Shown piece after piece: positions 58,901 through 63,893 of a stretch of DNA of 64,000 bases. The notes below the pieces were generated by a model. It had not been told where the DNA came from and did not search any database. It saw only the letters and a list, made by a program, of their open reading frames with translations. The stretch spans positions 37,976,129 through 38,040,128 of the forward strand of contig OY743180.1 of the NCBI GenBank assembly GCA_963555705.1, in the 5' to 3' direction. The position numbers and the translations under genes are program-made. The stretch's first letter is position 1. Every line of letters starts with the position of its first letter. Source of the DNA: Ligustrum vulgare (lineage: Eukaryota; Streptophyta; Magnoliopsida; Lamiales; Oleaceae).

Positions 58901-59372
58901 CCTTTAGTTTCACATAAAGCTCAGCTCTGGAGTCTCTGTGAAAAGGCAACTCCCTTAATCGTCAAAAAAAAAAAAAAAAAAAAAAAAATTAGAAATGACA
59001 TAAGCCAAATTTAAGTAATTTCTTAATTTCCCGACTATATTAAGAAAGAAACCGTGCTTAATGCATTAACCAAGAAATACAAAATCAAATAAAATACAGC
59101 CGAAAATAAAGATTTCATAAAACTACCAAAATCGGAGATTATTGTCTATTTCGAGTAACAATAACTTACTCGAGGAGATATTTACGCACGAGCGTTTCTG
59201 GAGAAGTCTGAAGCTCAACCAAGTACGGAAAGAGCTCTGCGGCGTGAGAAGGCTCTGCAGATAACAATATGTCCCTGACTTGCTTCAAGGACGACAGCTT
59301 TACAGCCAAATCCCCATGATTGTTCGCCGAAGCGAGTAGAGGGAGCGCCTGCTCCTGTGCGGGCCCAGCCAT
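19284..59372 (-). CDS. ESP4: Symplekin/Pta1-like scaffold protein of mRNA 3'-end processing, 27 exons
   Basis: Symplekin is a nuclear HEAT-repeat scaffold that links the CPSF/CstF cleavage-polyadenylation machinery. I assembled 27 coding exons, all with GT-AG borders and consistent phase: 59372-59170, 56525-56366, 55826-55734, 50345-50243, 50090-49919, 43069-42895, 42451-42323, 42190-41600, 41476-40829, 38580-38512, 36292-36182, 36113-35877, 33976-33929, 33762-33619, 32982-32818, 32717-32655, 31788-31678, 31585-31502, 31402-31355, 27117-27043, 26222-26127, 26013-25933, 25859-25788, 24508-24464, 24344-24261, 24170-24067, 19317-19284. The product is 1314 aa, within the plant range. It has an N-terminal SYMPK/PTA1 HEAT region (about residues 90-330), a low-complexity linker (346-700) and a Symplekin_C region (about 1115-1285, PIFPHLVNLPLDKFQ). 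The symbol is borrowed from Arabidopsis; which of the two Arabidopsis copies is orthologous is not settled. The frame is intact. Confidence 0.93.
20040..20230 (-). mobile_element. LTR-like remnant with TATA motif
   Basis: The minus strand reads TGTATATAAGAGTCATTGTC followed by TGAACAGAATTCAATTCAG, resembling the TATA-R-U5 end of copia-type plant LTRs; upstream on that strand are AGGTTAGGTTAGG repeats. No coding partner is visible. Weak classification. Confidence 0.4.
21696..21860. mobile_element. hAT-like MITE
   Basis: Imperfect terminal inverted repeats: GCCCATGTTTGGTAACAATT on the left and, read inward on the minus strand, ACCCTCATTTGGTGGAGATT on the right. The interior has ATCAACTTTTATCAAAATCT and CAACCACACATC, shared with the copy at 35325-35487. 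It is flanked by an unusual 52-bp direct repeat. Confidence 0.6.
22628..23049 (+). repeat. 211-bp tandem duplication
   Basis: Both units begin CCATAATCTTTTCCTT (22628 and 22839) and contain TCTCTTTTGTATTAAAA and AAGCCCAAATT(C/T)ATGGGG in the same order. Divergence is about 10-15 percent by eye, older than the 16.3 kb duplication. Confidence 0.85.
23504..23853. mobile_element. MITE with GC-rich ends
   Basis: Left end AGCTTGGGTTGCACGG and right end (minus strand) AGCTAGGTTGCATCGGCAC form terminal inverted repeats. Subterminal GACACG motifs and a palindrome CCGACACGTGTCGG flank an AT-rich middle. The superfamily is not assigned. Confidence 0.6.
24067..24170 (-). CDS. Symplekin-like gene, exon 26 (residues 1270-1304)
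   Basis: Encodes LPSPQLESALNKYSNLRGPL and ends SSLP plus two bases of the Arg codon. Acceptor TTGCAG, donor AAG|GTAAGG. Reading through the donor meets TAA at once (24063-24065), so retention of this intron would still give a nearly full-length protein. Confidence 0.93.
24261..24344 (-). CDS. Symplekin-like gene, exon 25 (residues 1242-1269)
   Basis: Encodes VWRMPKLWVGFLKCISQTQP and HSFSVLLQ. Acceptor CTACAG, donor CAG|GTACTC. Confidence 0.95.
24464..24508 (-). CDS. Symplekin-like gene, exon 24 (residues 1227-1241)
   Basis: A 45-bp exon encoding VDFVMEILSKLVNKQ. Acceptor GATTCCAG, donor CAG|GTACTG. Confidence 0.93.
24509..25787 (-). other. Intron 23 (1.3 kb) with one MITE
   Basis: Apart from the MITE at 24962-25371 I see nothing coding. 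Confidence 0.7.
24962..25371. mobile_element. Tourist-like MITE, GAGCATCTCC family
   Basis: Left end GGAGCATCTCCGAAAGACTC and right end read on the minus strand AGAGCATCTCCTAGAACCTC. These are the widespread plant GAGCATCTC(C/T)AA terminal repeats, also seen at 38868-39233. Target duplication is unclear. Confidence 0.7.
25788..25859 (-). CDS. Symplekin-like gene, exon 23 (residues 1203-1226)
   Basis: Encodes VDQTPLPLLFMRTVIQAIDA and FPTL, a core motif of the Symplekin_C domain. Acceptor TTTCTAG, donor CTG|GTAACT. Confidence 0.95.
25933..26013 (-). CDS. Symplekin-like gene, exon 22 (residues 1176-1202)
   Basis: Encodes ITDACSACFEQRTVFTQQVL and AKALNQM of the Symplekin_C domain. Acceptor ATTTCAG, donor ATG|GTATGC. 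Confidence 0.95.
26127..26222 (-). CDS. Symplekin-like gene, exon 21 (residues 1144-1175)
   Basis: Encodes GSAHSGPALTPAEVLVAIHD and IIPERDGLPLKK of the Symplekin_C domain. Acceptor GTGCCAG, donor AAG|GTACTT. Confidence 0.95.
26223..27042 (-). other. Intron 20 (0.8 kb), no feature seen
   Basis: Contains an imperfect repeat of ACAATACAGCTTGAGACT...GAAGAAAATTATGAAATTA (about 26645-26680 and 26761-26797). Otherwise plain AT-rich intron. Confidence 0.6.
27043..27117 (-). CDS. Symplekin-like gene, exon 20 (residues 1119-1143)
   Basis: Encodes VLPIFPHLVNLPLDKFQTAL, the signature of the C-terminal symplekin domain. Acceptor AATACAG, donor CAG|GTACAA. Confidence 0.95.
28250..28440 (+). pseudogene. 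LINE reverse transcriptase remnant
   Basis: The plus strand encodes FFDDIVLM (a degraded F-A-D-D-I RT box) near 28266 and, in another frame, LENKCFRLSMTKTRSVKYTF at about 28320-28380, which matches the block that follows the FADD box in plant LINE reverse transcriptases. Two frames and stops show decay. Only about 60 codons are left. Confidence 0.5.
30093..30273. mobile_element. hAT-like MITE
   Basis: Starts GCCCTTATTTGATTT and ends CATCAAACACATCTT, with CTTTTTAACCACACATG and ACTATTCAAAACCACAAAA inside. The same features occur inverted at 45643-45830 (GCCCCTGTTTAATG...AACGGGC). It lies inside LTR-like sequence. Confidence 0.55.
30380..30640 (+). repeat. LTR-like R/U5 segment, tandemly duplicated
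   Basis: TCTATAAATAAAGGTC (a TATA-like box, about 30377) is followed by two ~131-bp copies starting TTCATTATAATTTACAACC / ATCATTATAATTTACAACC, each containing TTCTCTTTGCCCTCAATTCT and CTTCTTGGACCCCCTT. This looks like the end of a copia-type LTR. Confidence 0.5.
31355..31402 (-). CDS. Symplekin-like gene, exon 19 (residues 1103-1118)
   Basis: A 48-bp exon encoding DASILIPILSSFSRDE. Acceptor TTTGACAG, donor GAG|GTATTA. The next exon lies 4.2 kb away. Confidence 0.92.
31502..31585 (-). CDS. Symplekin-like gene, exon 18 (residues 1075-1102)
   Basis: Encodes VLHVLSDGKTPPPDLVATVK and RLYDTKLK. The acceptor is the less common CTGAAG; homology and frame support it over a CAG 19 bp upstream. Donor AAG|GTTCTT. 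Confidence 0.88.
31678..31788 (-). CDS. Symplekin-like gene, exon 17 (residues 1038-1074)
   Basis: Encodes AVHRHTPVLIRALGSSYSEL and IISDPAQGSELLLTQ, near-invariant in plant symplekins. Acceptor GCTGTAG, donor CAG|GTAGTT. Confidence 0.95.
31789..32654 (-). other. Intron 16 (0.9 kb), no feature seen
   Basis: No repeat with clear ends and no coding sequence. Short open frames on both strands here lack homology. Confidence 0.6.
32655..32717 (-). CDS. Symplekin-like gene, exon 16 (residues 1017-1037)
   Basis: Encodes KPSLFKLVFDNFARAPKAVK, a family motif. Acceptor CTCGCAG, donor CAG|GTCTCT. Confidence 0.93.
32818..32982 (-). CDS. Symplekin-like gene, exon 15 (residues 962-1016)
   Basis: Variable acidic/Ser-rich stretch (GVSENDTIKVAEDESTSDSA) followed by the conserved QAQRLVSLLFALCAK. 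Acceptor CTTTTCAG, donor AAG|GTTGGT. Confidence 0.92.
33358..33434. repeat. (AAT)n microsatellite, about 25 repeats, in intron 14
   Basis: A pure trinucleotide run followed by GGAGGAGGAGAAGAAGAAG. The poly-Ile, poly-Tyr and poly-Leu open frames over it are artefacts. Confidence 0.95.
33619..33762 (-). CDS. Symplekin-like gene, exon 14 (residues 914-961)
   Basis: Encodes VANKLYVTSNVAESIEEFAK then NMFLSAVELH, continuing the AIRL-VANKLY family motif. Acceptor TTTTCCAG, donor CAG|GTTAGT. Confidence 0.93.
33929..33976 (-). CDS. Symplekin-like gene, exon 13 (residues 898-913)
   Basis: A 48-bp exon encoding CAVHSLDDVRARAIRL, family motif. Acceptor CATGGCAG (preceded by a poor pyrimidine tract), donor CTG|GTATGG. 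Confidence 0.88.
34601..34693. repeat. Compound (AC)n(AT)n(GTAT)n microsatellite
   Basis: CA repeats to 34640, then TA repeats with TATG interruptions and three GTAT units. Confidence 0.95.
35325..35487. mobile_element. hAT-like MITE
   Basis: Left GGTCTATTTGGTATGCATTA and right (minus strand) AGCCCCTGTTTGGTTCAGAT; the interior has AGTAGATTTTGATAAAAGTT and GATGAGATGAGTGGTTGAAA. It is the same family as 21696-21860 in the opposite orientation. Confidence 0.65.
35877..36113 (-). CDS. Symplekin-like gene, exon 12 (residues 819-897)
   Basis: Encodes AKSLLDAFPPTEKSFSRLLG, RDGDRVTQGLGVVWSLILGR and ACLDIALK, highly conserved. Acceptor ATTTTAG, donor AAG|GTACTT; the preceding intron is only 68 bp. 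Confidence 0.95.
36182..36292 (-). CDS. Symplekin-like gene, exon 11 (residues 782-818)
   Basis: Encodes GHELVMHVLYHLHTLMLSDS and SLYENFLLGV, a strongly conserved plant symplekin block. Acceptor TCTCAG, donor GTG|GTAGGT. Confidence 0.93.
36293..38511 (-). other. Intron 10 (2.2 kb), no defined element
   Basis: AT-rich with homopolymer runs. The open frames at 36766-36948 and 37145-37396 lack homology and splice support. A (GA)n run is at about 38494-38508 next to the donor. Confidence 0.6.
38512..38580 (-). CDS. Symplekin-like gene, exon 10 (residues 759-781)
   Basis: Encodes IDADTDVVLMMQKRIVLDYQ, continuing the LFAQ helix of exon 9. Acceptor TTTGTAG, donor AAG|GTATCT. Too short for a stand-alone open-frame call; found by splice sites and homology. 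Confidence 0.9.
38868..39233. mobile_element. Tourist-like MITE with TTA target duplication
   Basis: Left GAGCATCTCTAATGGTTTAT and right (minus strand) GACTATCTCTAATGGTTTAT are near-perfect terminal inverted repeats, flanked by TTA on both sides (38865-38867 and 39234-39236). A 3-bp TTA duplication and this TIR fit the PIF/Harbinger superfamily. Length is 366 bp. Confidence 0.85.
39475..40349. mobile_element. hAT-like non-autonomous element with A-rich internal repeats
   Basis: The left end GACGTTCTGTTTGTATT and the right end (minus strand) AGCCCCTGTTCTCTTTGCTG are imperfect inverted repeats. Both subterminal parts are rich in GAAAACG/CGTTTTC motifs (for example AACGCGTTTGG and GAACGCGTTTTTAGC). 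The middle has three copies of AGTTCCAA..TAGGATAATTCT at about 39968, 40036 and 40098, separated by A runs. Confidence 0.5.
40555..40770 (+). mobile_element. tRNA-derived SINE
   Basis: The head reads ATGGGGAGGCCGAGTTGGTG...GTGGAGGCCTTTGATCACGAATTC, which looks like tRNA A and B box regions. The body ends GACTGCGGGTTCCCTCGTAAG followed by an A-rich/ATATAT tail. ATATATACAAT before and AATATATATAAT after could be a target duplication. Fits Au-like plant SINEs. Confidence 0.55.
40829..41476 (-). CDS. Symplekin-like gene, exon 9 (residues 543-758)
   Basis: The largest exon. It begins DPRRLDPRRVVAPVEVSP, a repeat of the DPRR motif that ended exon 8, and runs through acidic/Ser-rich low-complexity sequence to the conserved LPPYVELTADNQRTVIKLAL and MALLSRLFAQ. 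Donor CAG|GTTGGA. Confidence 0.93.
41600..42190 (-). CDS. Symplekin-like gene, exon 8 (residues 346-542)
   Basis: A 591-bp linker exon. It includes LMKKRSAPMENEDSNNTNN, then a better conserved patch (DLTPVEQMISMIGALIAEGE, LADIVITNMKHLPKNLPPL) and a Ser-rich tail ending KRDPRR. Acceptor TTTTCAG, donor AGG|GTAATC. Confidence 0.93.
42323..42451 (-). CDS. Symplekin-like gene, exon 7 (residues 303-345)
   Basis: Encodes SRERLLKALRAMNAGDAADQ and IMRSNERASRDLRLSK, the last helix of the N-terminal domain. Acceptor TTCCCCAG, donor AAG|GTATTT. Confidence 0.93.
42895..43069 (-). CDS. Symplekin-like gene, exon 6 (residues 244-302)
   Basis: Encodes LATIARKRPMYYSSVLPALL and AFLGFMKCAHPVIVE, HEAT helices of the N-terminal domain. 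Acceptor TTTGCAG|T, donor GAG|GTAATG. Confidence 0.93.
45643..45830. mobile_element. hAT-like MITE
   Basis: Starts GCCCCTGTTTAATGTGTTTA and ends GGGAGCCAAACGGGC, with TGTGTGGTTGAAAAGAGAG and TTTGATTTATGTGTAATATT inside. It is an inverted relative of 30093-30273. Confidence 0.65.
46866..46906. repeat. (AT)n microsatellite
   Basis: TA dinucleotide run in intron 5; overlapping Tyr/Ile-rich open frame is an artefact. Confidence 0.9.
47830..48415. repeat. GAGGC-rich palindromic repeat element
   Basis: Near the left end AGGCGTAAGCCTCAAAGCGC is followed by TTTGAGGCGTAAGCCTCACC; the right part repeats GAGGCTTACGCCTCATGCC, GGCGCCCGCCTCAC and GAGGTGAGCCTCGAGGGGCG. Both ends are packed with GGCTTACGCC/GAGGCG palindromes around an AT-rich middle. 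This resembles a MITE whose ends consist of short inverted GAGGC modules. Family not named. Confidence 0.55.
49541..49696. mobile_element. Short hAT-like MITE
   Basis: Left AGAACCTGATTGGTCCTAGA and right (minus strand) AGAGCTTGTTTGTTCCTAAA are imperfect terminal inverted repeats, 156 bp apart end to end, with AATAGGTCCCACAGAAATGA inside. Confidence 0.6.
49919..50090 (-). CDS. Symplekin-like gene, exon 5 (residues 187-244)
   Basis: Encodes RAFNISTLVDGHPVLDLPAL and GILLDLLRSTSNLPGSLTIS. The acceptor GCTATAG|TT restores the split codon as Val. Donor TAG|GTGAGC. Confidence 0.92.
50243..50345 (-). CDS. Symplekin-like gene, exon 4 (residues 153-187)
   Basis: Encodes AGSVGPKLLAIKFLETYILQ, matching the family helix after the WMVKFKD block. 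Donor AAG|GTAATG, ending one base into a codon. Confidence 0.92.
50346..52116 (-). other. Intron 3, part downstream of the Helitron
   Basis: Bases about 50870-51400 differ in composition (higher GC, e.g. GAGGTGGATCGTGATCTATT) and may be an old insertion, but no coding homology was recognised. 51420-51540 has repeated GGTC/ACCGACC motifs. A (GT)n run lies at 51829-51848. Together with the Helitron and 55477-55733 this forms the 5.4 kb intron. Confidence 0.5.
52831..52959 (+). pseudogene. Exon-like block captured by the Helitron (a)
   Basis: After a long pyrimidine tract and TTTTTTAG, 43 open codons begin HFLLWGIHGWTCHRVDVLP and end PEPMKPSK at AAG|GTAAAT. The strong polypyrimidine-AG and GT borders and GC-richer content suggest a real captured exon. 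The preceding 52440-52735 (pyrimidine-rich, CG-containing) looks like a captured 5' UTR/first exon. I do not recognise the protein. Confidence 0.4.
53615..53727 (+). pseudogene. Exon-like block captured by the Helitron (b)
   Basis: Between GACTTTCAG and AGCAG|GTTGGC the plus strand is open for about 37 codons: DGVMGAVMKKLDAFFSIQRR, then KCYYVHNLLGKATGQKS. Composition and flanking splice sites look exonic, unlike the AT-rich surroundings. Source gene not recognised. Confidence 0.45.
55734..55826 (-). CDS. Symplekin-like gene, exon 3 (residues 122-152)
   Basis: Encodes RRGIVERWLEELWMWMVKFK, one of the most conserved blocks of plant symplekins. Acceptor TTATAG, donor GAG|GTACGT, phase 0 on both sides. 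Confidence 0.93.
55827..56365 (-). other. Intron 2 with a scrambled local duplication
   Basis: Bases 56180-56300 contain three copies of ATGGAAGCAGAAGAC and two of GACTTGATGTCAAAGTT, with TTATTCATCAGGGATATAAA inserted between. A 35-bp piece of this is identical to 51872-51906 in intron 3. Confidence 0.7.
56366..56525 (-). CDS. Symplekin-like gene, exon 2 (residues 68-121)
   Basis: Encodes VIDVIGAKSMEHLSILLPIL and VAKQSIIIGTKIFCSVLEDL, a HEAT helix pair. The acceptor used here is GACAG|A (56526); the split codon then gives Glu. A second acceptor exists 54 bp upstream (exon start 56579) and is also in frame. Donor is CAG|GTCTAT. Confidence 0.88.
56513..56620 (-). repeat. 54-bp tandem duplication across the exon 2 acceptor
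   Basis: Units 56513-56566 and 56567-56620 are nearly identical (about six differences). Each contains a pyrimidine-poor but valid G(A/G)CAG acceptor followed by AGTAATTGATGTGATT. Because 54 is a multiple of three and no stop intervenes, either acceptor keeps the frame. Confidence 0.9.
56621..59169 (-). other. Intron 1 (main part, 2.5 kb)
   Basis: Holds a MITE with perfect 14-bp ends (57938-58110), an A run at 58963-58989, and 56670-57560, whose ends carry ATCTGTATCCGATACATATC and TGTATCATATCGTACCATAT and may be another degraded MITE. No gene. Confidence 0.6.
57938..58110. mobile_element. hAT-like MITE with perfect 14-bp terminal inverted repeats
   Basis: CCTCTGTTCGGATC at the left and GATCCGAACAGAGG at the right are exact inverted repeats. 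A subterminal pair (TTTGGTTTATAAACTAATTT / AACTGGTTTATAATCTACC) and ACTTTTTAACCACACATAT inside link it to the 30.1 kb family. Confidence 0.8.
59170..59372 (-). CDS. Symplekin-like gene, exon 1 (residues 1-68)
   Basis: Starts MAGPAQEQALPLLASANNHG and contains LKQVRDILLSAEPSHAAELF, the recognisable plant symplekin N terminus. The ATG at 59372 is the first in the frame. Donor is GA|GTAAGT, splitting the Glu codon at position 68. Confidence 0.93.
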
Positions 59373-59442
59373 GAAATAATTGAGGACTCAAGGAGGAGGA
59401 GAGAAGATTTATCAAATTGATTAATTGAGGTTTTGTACTAGT

Positions 59443-59451
59443 TTAGGGTTT
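59443..59451 (-). promoter_or_regulatory. Telo-box in the symplekin promoter/5' UTR
   Basis: The minus strand reads AAACCCTAA about 75 bp upstream of the ATG. Telo-boxes are frequent near the transcription start of constitutively expressed and growth-related plant genes, which suits a core RNA-processing gene. Confidence 0.5.
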
Positions 59452-59496
59452 TCTAGAGTTTTGAATTGGGGGTGGCAGGATTACATTTATATGCAA

Positions 59497-59504
59497 TTTA
59501 TAAA
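59497..59504 (-). promoter_or_regulatory. Probable TATA box
   Basis: Minus strand TTTATAAA (followed by TTGCATATAAATG) about 125 bp upstream of the start codon, with the telo-box about 50 bp downstream. This would put transcription start near 59465 and a 5' UTR of about 90 nt. No direct evidence for the start site. Confidence 0.45.
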
Positions 59505-59612
59505 GCGGTAGGTATGGAACGGTGTAACGAATGGAAAGAGAATGGGTGAATTTCGGAGACCGAAGAAGCGGTTTAGCTTAGTTCGGTGCGGGTGTCTGAG
59601 AATATGTATGGA

Positions 59613-59641
59613 CATGTATGTATGTATGTATGTATGTATGA
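59613..59641. repeat. (GTAT)n microsatellite
   Basis: Seven ATGT/GTAT units upstream of the symplekin-like gene. Confidence 0.9.
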
Positions 59642-59644
59642 ATA

Positions 59645-60720
59645 TTATAAAGGGATAATTGCATCAGTTACTAACATTTTTTGGATCAAAATTGCACAAA
59701 TAAATATTTCAAGAAAAATAATGAAAAATACGGTCCTTCATGTTCAGCACCAGCACCACCGCTCCTCCTTCTTCCATCTCTACAATTGCACCACCGCTCC
59801 TTCCCACTTAACACCTGCCCCACCATAATCAGCAGTGGTGTCAACCACCACCACCACCCGCATTGACCGAACCATCCACTAGCGCCTTCATAGTTGTTAT
59901 CGCCACTGATTGCTCATCTTATTCCCCGACCACCAACCCACCACCTGCACCAACCACCGTCGAACCACCACTGCACAAGTGCACAATCGCCACCGCACAC
60001 CACCCTCACACGCCACCACCTGCTCACCCCATGACACCCATCCTACCAAATTCAACAACACAACTATGTTGCACTCGTAGCAGATCTTCTTCCTCCTTTC
60101 CAAGTTGTCTTCCTCCCCTTCATCGTGCACTTGCCCTATTTCCATGTCCAACTCCACCAGCATCGATAGCTCCATCGCAAACAATAATAATAGAAGATTT
60201 GGTGATCAAATCTCTACTTCATCTGAGGATGTAGAATGGGTGAAGAGTTAGATTGAAGCCACTGGATTGCATATGCAACAAAATGTGTTGCGTAAGGACA
60301 TTAACCCCACCTAAGAATATTGCTTGTGAATTGTTTGATTTTATGCATGAAACAAATTATCATAACATTTTTGTAAAGTATCATGATATGATACTAAAAT
60401 CTGCCTTAAGTATCATAAATTTTTGATAAAGTTTCATGTTATGATACCAAAAATTTGAAAGTATCATAAGTATCATGTTCTGATACTTTAAAAGTATCAT
60501 AACATACTTTTAAAGTATTATAACATGATACTTTTGATGAAATATTATTTTTTTAAAAAAAATTAAAATATTTTTCAGTGATTCTTGAAAATGAAGTAAT
60601 TTTGAATTATGATACCAAAAGTTGGGTATTTTTACAAATGCACCTATTGTAAAAGGCTCTATTCAGTAACACTTCTACAGTAGTGTCTATTTACTAACAT
60701 CAAAACTTTTGCATTTTGGC
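59645..60720 (+). other. GC-rich proline-coding patch and GATACTT-type repeats, intergenic
   Basis: 59740-60240 is GC-rich and CCACCA-rich, giving a Pro/Thr/Ser-rich open frame of 123 codons (59863-60234) without recognisable domain; 60340-60560 is full of (A)GTATCAT(A)/ATGATAC inverted motifs like those at 12.1 and 14-15 kb. The flanks (TTGCATCAGTTACTAACATT on the left; ATGTTAGTAAATAGACACTA on the right, minus strand) are weakly inverted. This could be a Pack-MULE-like element that captured a GC-rich gene piece, but the evidence is thin. Confidence 0.35.
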
Positions 60721-60795
60721 TAAATTTCAATGTTGTGGACCCTACCCTTGTATATTTTATTGCAACATGTCATAAACATTATTGCGTATATACAC

Positions 60796-62700
60796 TGTAA
60801 CGATCCACTATTTTCCCAAATTTTAAGAAAATAAAAATACTGAAAATTTTTATCCATGTACTGATACTTGCAGGGATTAATAGATTTGGTCACCTGTCAA
60901 ACATGTAGAGGACATTGCTATGCAAATTAACACCTCTAGCTCATAGCCCCTCTTACTCATAGATTCTAGTTTAGGGTAATTATAACCTAGAACTATTAAT
61001 TTAATCAAGGATAATCTGAATTGTGATGCTTCAGCTCGTGTATAAATAGGTGAATATATTCCATCTAAAAACTACTCCTAAAAATTCAGGTAAAACGTGA
61101 GAGGGTGAATTTAGTTTCCTTTTACTCTTAGAATTTCCAAAGGTAGTTTTCGATCTTAAATCATAGCTTTGCAAAAATTCTGTTAGAATCATGTTCATAA
61201 TGCTGGGAAAGTTCTGCAAGAATTCTGAGTAAACATAGAAAGAATTCTATTGAGATCATAATTCAAACTGCAGAAATAGTTCCTCAAGTATCGATACATG
61301 TATTGATACATGAAGAACAAGGTCGTGAACATGTATCGATACTTTCATTAAATTTCAGTATTTTAGAAGTTTGATTTTTTTTATTCTTTCTTTATTTTCA
61401 GGTTCTAAACAAGGCAAGTAGAACTGCAACAGTCTTAAATGCTACTTCGTGCAAAATTTATTGATATTTCATCTTGTTCTTGTCTTATTAAAATATTTTC
61501 TTGCATTATTACATTCATCATGCCATCCTGCTTGATATTGCGCCTTATGGCGCTTGACATGCTATACTTGAACTACGAGAAGTTCTTTCCTGCTTGAAAT
61601 ACATGATACTAGTATTAGGATTGTAAATCCTGCTTGAATTCTTGTGCACACGGGATAACATATGTTATGTAATATGGGCTCTCTCGAAACTCATATTTTA
61701 AAAATGAAAAGTATGTTACTTGCTGAATACAATTGTATTCATATTTTTCATGTTTTATTGCAGATGTTTGATCGTGTTTACTTTAAATCCATTTCTCACA
61801 GGTGGAAAGCCTCGGATGATGGTTTGACTCATATGTATATAATAGAGAGAAATATGGAGCTACCCTCCGGACCATGCCACTTTATACCGTTGTGAGTATA
61901 CAAAAATGAAAGCAGGGTATTATGACATAAATACTTTTGAGTTGGTGTATATGGATGTTTTTAATTTTTCGAATATGTAACTAGTTTAAATTACGAGATT
62001 TTATTTTGATAACTATAAAAACCTTGTAAATGGCTTTAGTGTGTGTGTATATATATATATATAAAACTGTCATGTATTGATACCACGCAGGGAGATATCT
62101 AACAGATTTTATGCTCTTCAATTGAGTTTTTTATGAATGATTTATTATCAATTTTGCTCATTGTAATATACATGCGATTCTTACAAGTTTCAAGTTATCT
62201 AAAATGCTTACCATACTTATATTTCTCATTTTAATATCTAAACTTATAATATATAGAGTATTCAAGTTGTATATACGATATTTTCTAATTTTAAGTTAAG
62301 CATTTACCACTTATATATATTTACAATCTTAAAGGCGAGGTTAGCTTGATGAACTTCAGATTTTGCCTAAAACAACAGTTATCGTTCATTTTTATTCCCA
62401 TACTTCAACTTCTTATTTCAATATAAAGAATATTAACTCAAAAGTTTACTATTATATGAATGTGTTTTATTATGATGCAATTTTACCAATTTTAAGTCAA
62501 CTAAATTATTTACTACATGTATACATTGTCTAGATTTCAAAATGAAAGAAAGACTAACTTTGCAGTTTTTTAGATATCAGCCTTCCTCAACCAGTATCGA
62601 TACATGTATCAATACTTACAAGAAAATAGCAAGGTCTTATTTTACACAAAACAACATATGTGATATAAATAAATAAAAATTAAAAAAATTGTAGTGAAAC
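60796..62700 (+). repeat. Possible Ty3/gypsy LTR or its remnant
   Basis: Starts TGTAACGATCCACTATTT, the usual start of chromovirus-type LTRs, with a TATA-like GTGTATAAATAGGTG at about 61037. GTATCGATACATGTAT(T/C) palindromes occur at about 61288, 61331 and 62593. No pol/gag was found next to it and the end is unclear. Confidence 0.35.
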
Positions 62701-63560
62701 TTTGTGCACCATATACACTCCCAACGGTAAAAAGAAATGGACTTCACTGGGTTATCAGAGTTATTTTATTTTTTTTGTTTATTATTATTAAAAAAAATTT
62801 AGGAGCAATGAGTAGTTCTGGTCATTTGGTGGAATCGGTTTCATTGCAGTTGGAATTAGTTGGTGCATAATGTTCACTCTCTATTGTTTCTGTAGTCCCA
62901 CTAATCATGTACACAAAATTCACTATTTGCTTGAAATTGTCCGCATATGAGAAAATGATTCTTATTTGGTGTTATAACGACCTTACCTTTAATAATAGAT
63001 AGGAATTTGAGGTGAAACCATAAGGAAAGTGCTTAAACTTAAAACGAAGGCATTCTTGATGCAGTTAGTGTTTACTGATGATGGGAATATGATGTTGAGA
63101 ATCTTTGAGTATCTTAAGGCCACTCTTTCAATTTATAAGAACGTAAGTAACTATAGTAACAAGTTATATATTTGTGGCTACTTTTTGTGTATATGAATTG
63201 TCTTCCTAATTCATGGGCTACATCCTGCAACCACTTCCAAAAGTATGTTCCCACCATATCATATAATGTGTTCTTCCCTATTTGTGAAACATAAAATTGG
63301 ATCAGGTGCTTGCTAGAAGGTGGTTGATTTTTTTATTTTCTTGCATTCCAAATCAATGCATATGCCTACAAAAACATGTTGCTCTCTGCCTCTTTGGGTA
63401 CTCATTGATTGGGTTATGTTTTAGTGGTAACTTTCACCGTTTGATAGGATAATGGGTAAATAATATAATAGTTGTGTTACTGCTCGAGTATGTTGTGCAC
63501 ATATCCAAATAGTACAATTTTTTTTTAAACTACTATGATTTCATGGAGTAATTAATGTTT
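62701..63560. other. Intergenic, no gene seen
   Basis: Bases about 62995-63140 end in AAGAAC|GTAAGTAAC and could be an old exon border, but no reading frame was supported. The rest is AT-rich. Confidence 0.35.
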
Positions 63561-63576
63561 CATGCATTTTTTCCTA

Positions 63577-63893
63577 GATCTGCCCAGCATACAAGAAATA
63601 CAGGACTATGGACTGCAAAGAGATTTACGATGACTACACACGCTTGTTTGGGGATACGTACAATTTGAACAAGTTTGCCCTAACACCAATGAAAATGGGT
63701 CGAAAGGGTGGTTTCTATCCTCAGTGTATGGCAAAGCAGGACCGACGAACGTTACTATTTCGGTATCTACTGAGATGAGTGATGAAAGGGATAGTGGGGA
63801 TGTGAACAATAAAGGATCAGCCATGGAATTTTCACAGCCTCGAAGTAGCGATAAACGTAAGGGTAGTTCTAGCGGGGGTCAAACGAAATAAAT
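63577..63893 (+). pseudogene. Degraded coding remnant, possibly SANT/Myb-like transposon protein
   Basis: After a T-rich tract and CCTAG at about 63578 the plus strand encodes ICPAYKKYRTMDCKEIYDDY, TRLFGDTYNLNKFAL and GRKGG; in a second frame coding-like sequence continues (GPTNVTISVSTEMSDERDSG ... SSDKRKGSSSGGQTK) to a TAA at about 63891. The layout, a short helical block followed by a Ser/Lys-rich tail, resembles the Myb/SANT-like proteins linked to PIF/Harbinger transposons. A frameshift separates the two parts. Weak call. Confidence 0.35.

Noticed and set aside
63606..63824. 72-codon minus-strand open frame
   Set aside because: It is antisense to the better-supported plus-strand coding remnant at the same place.
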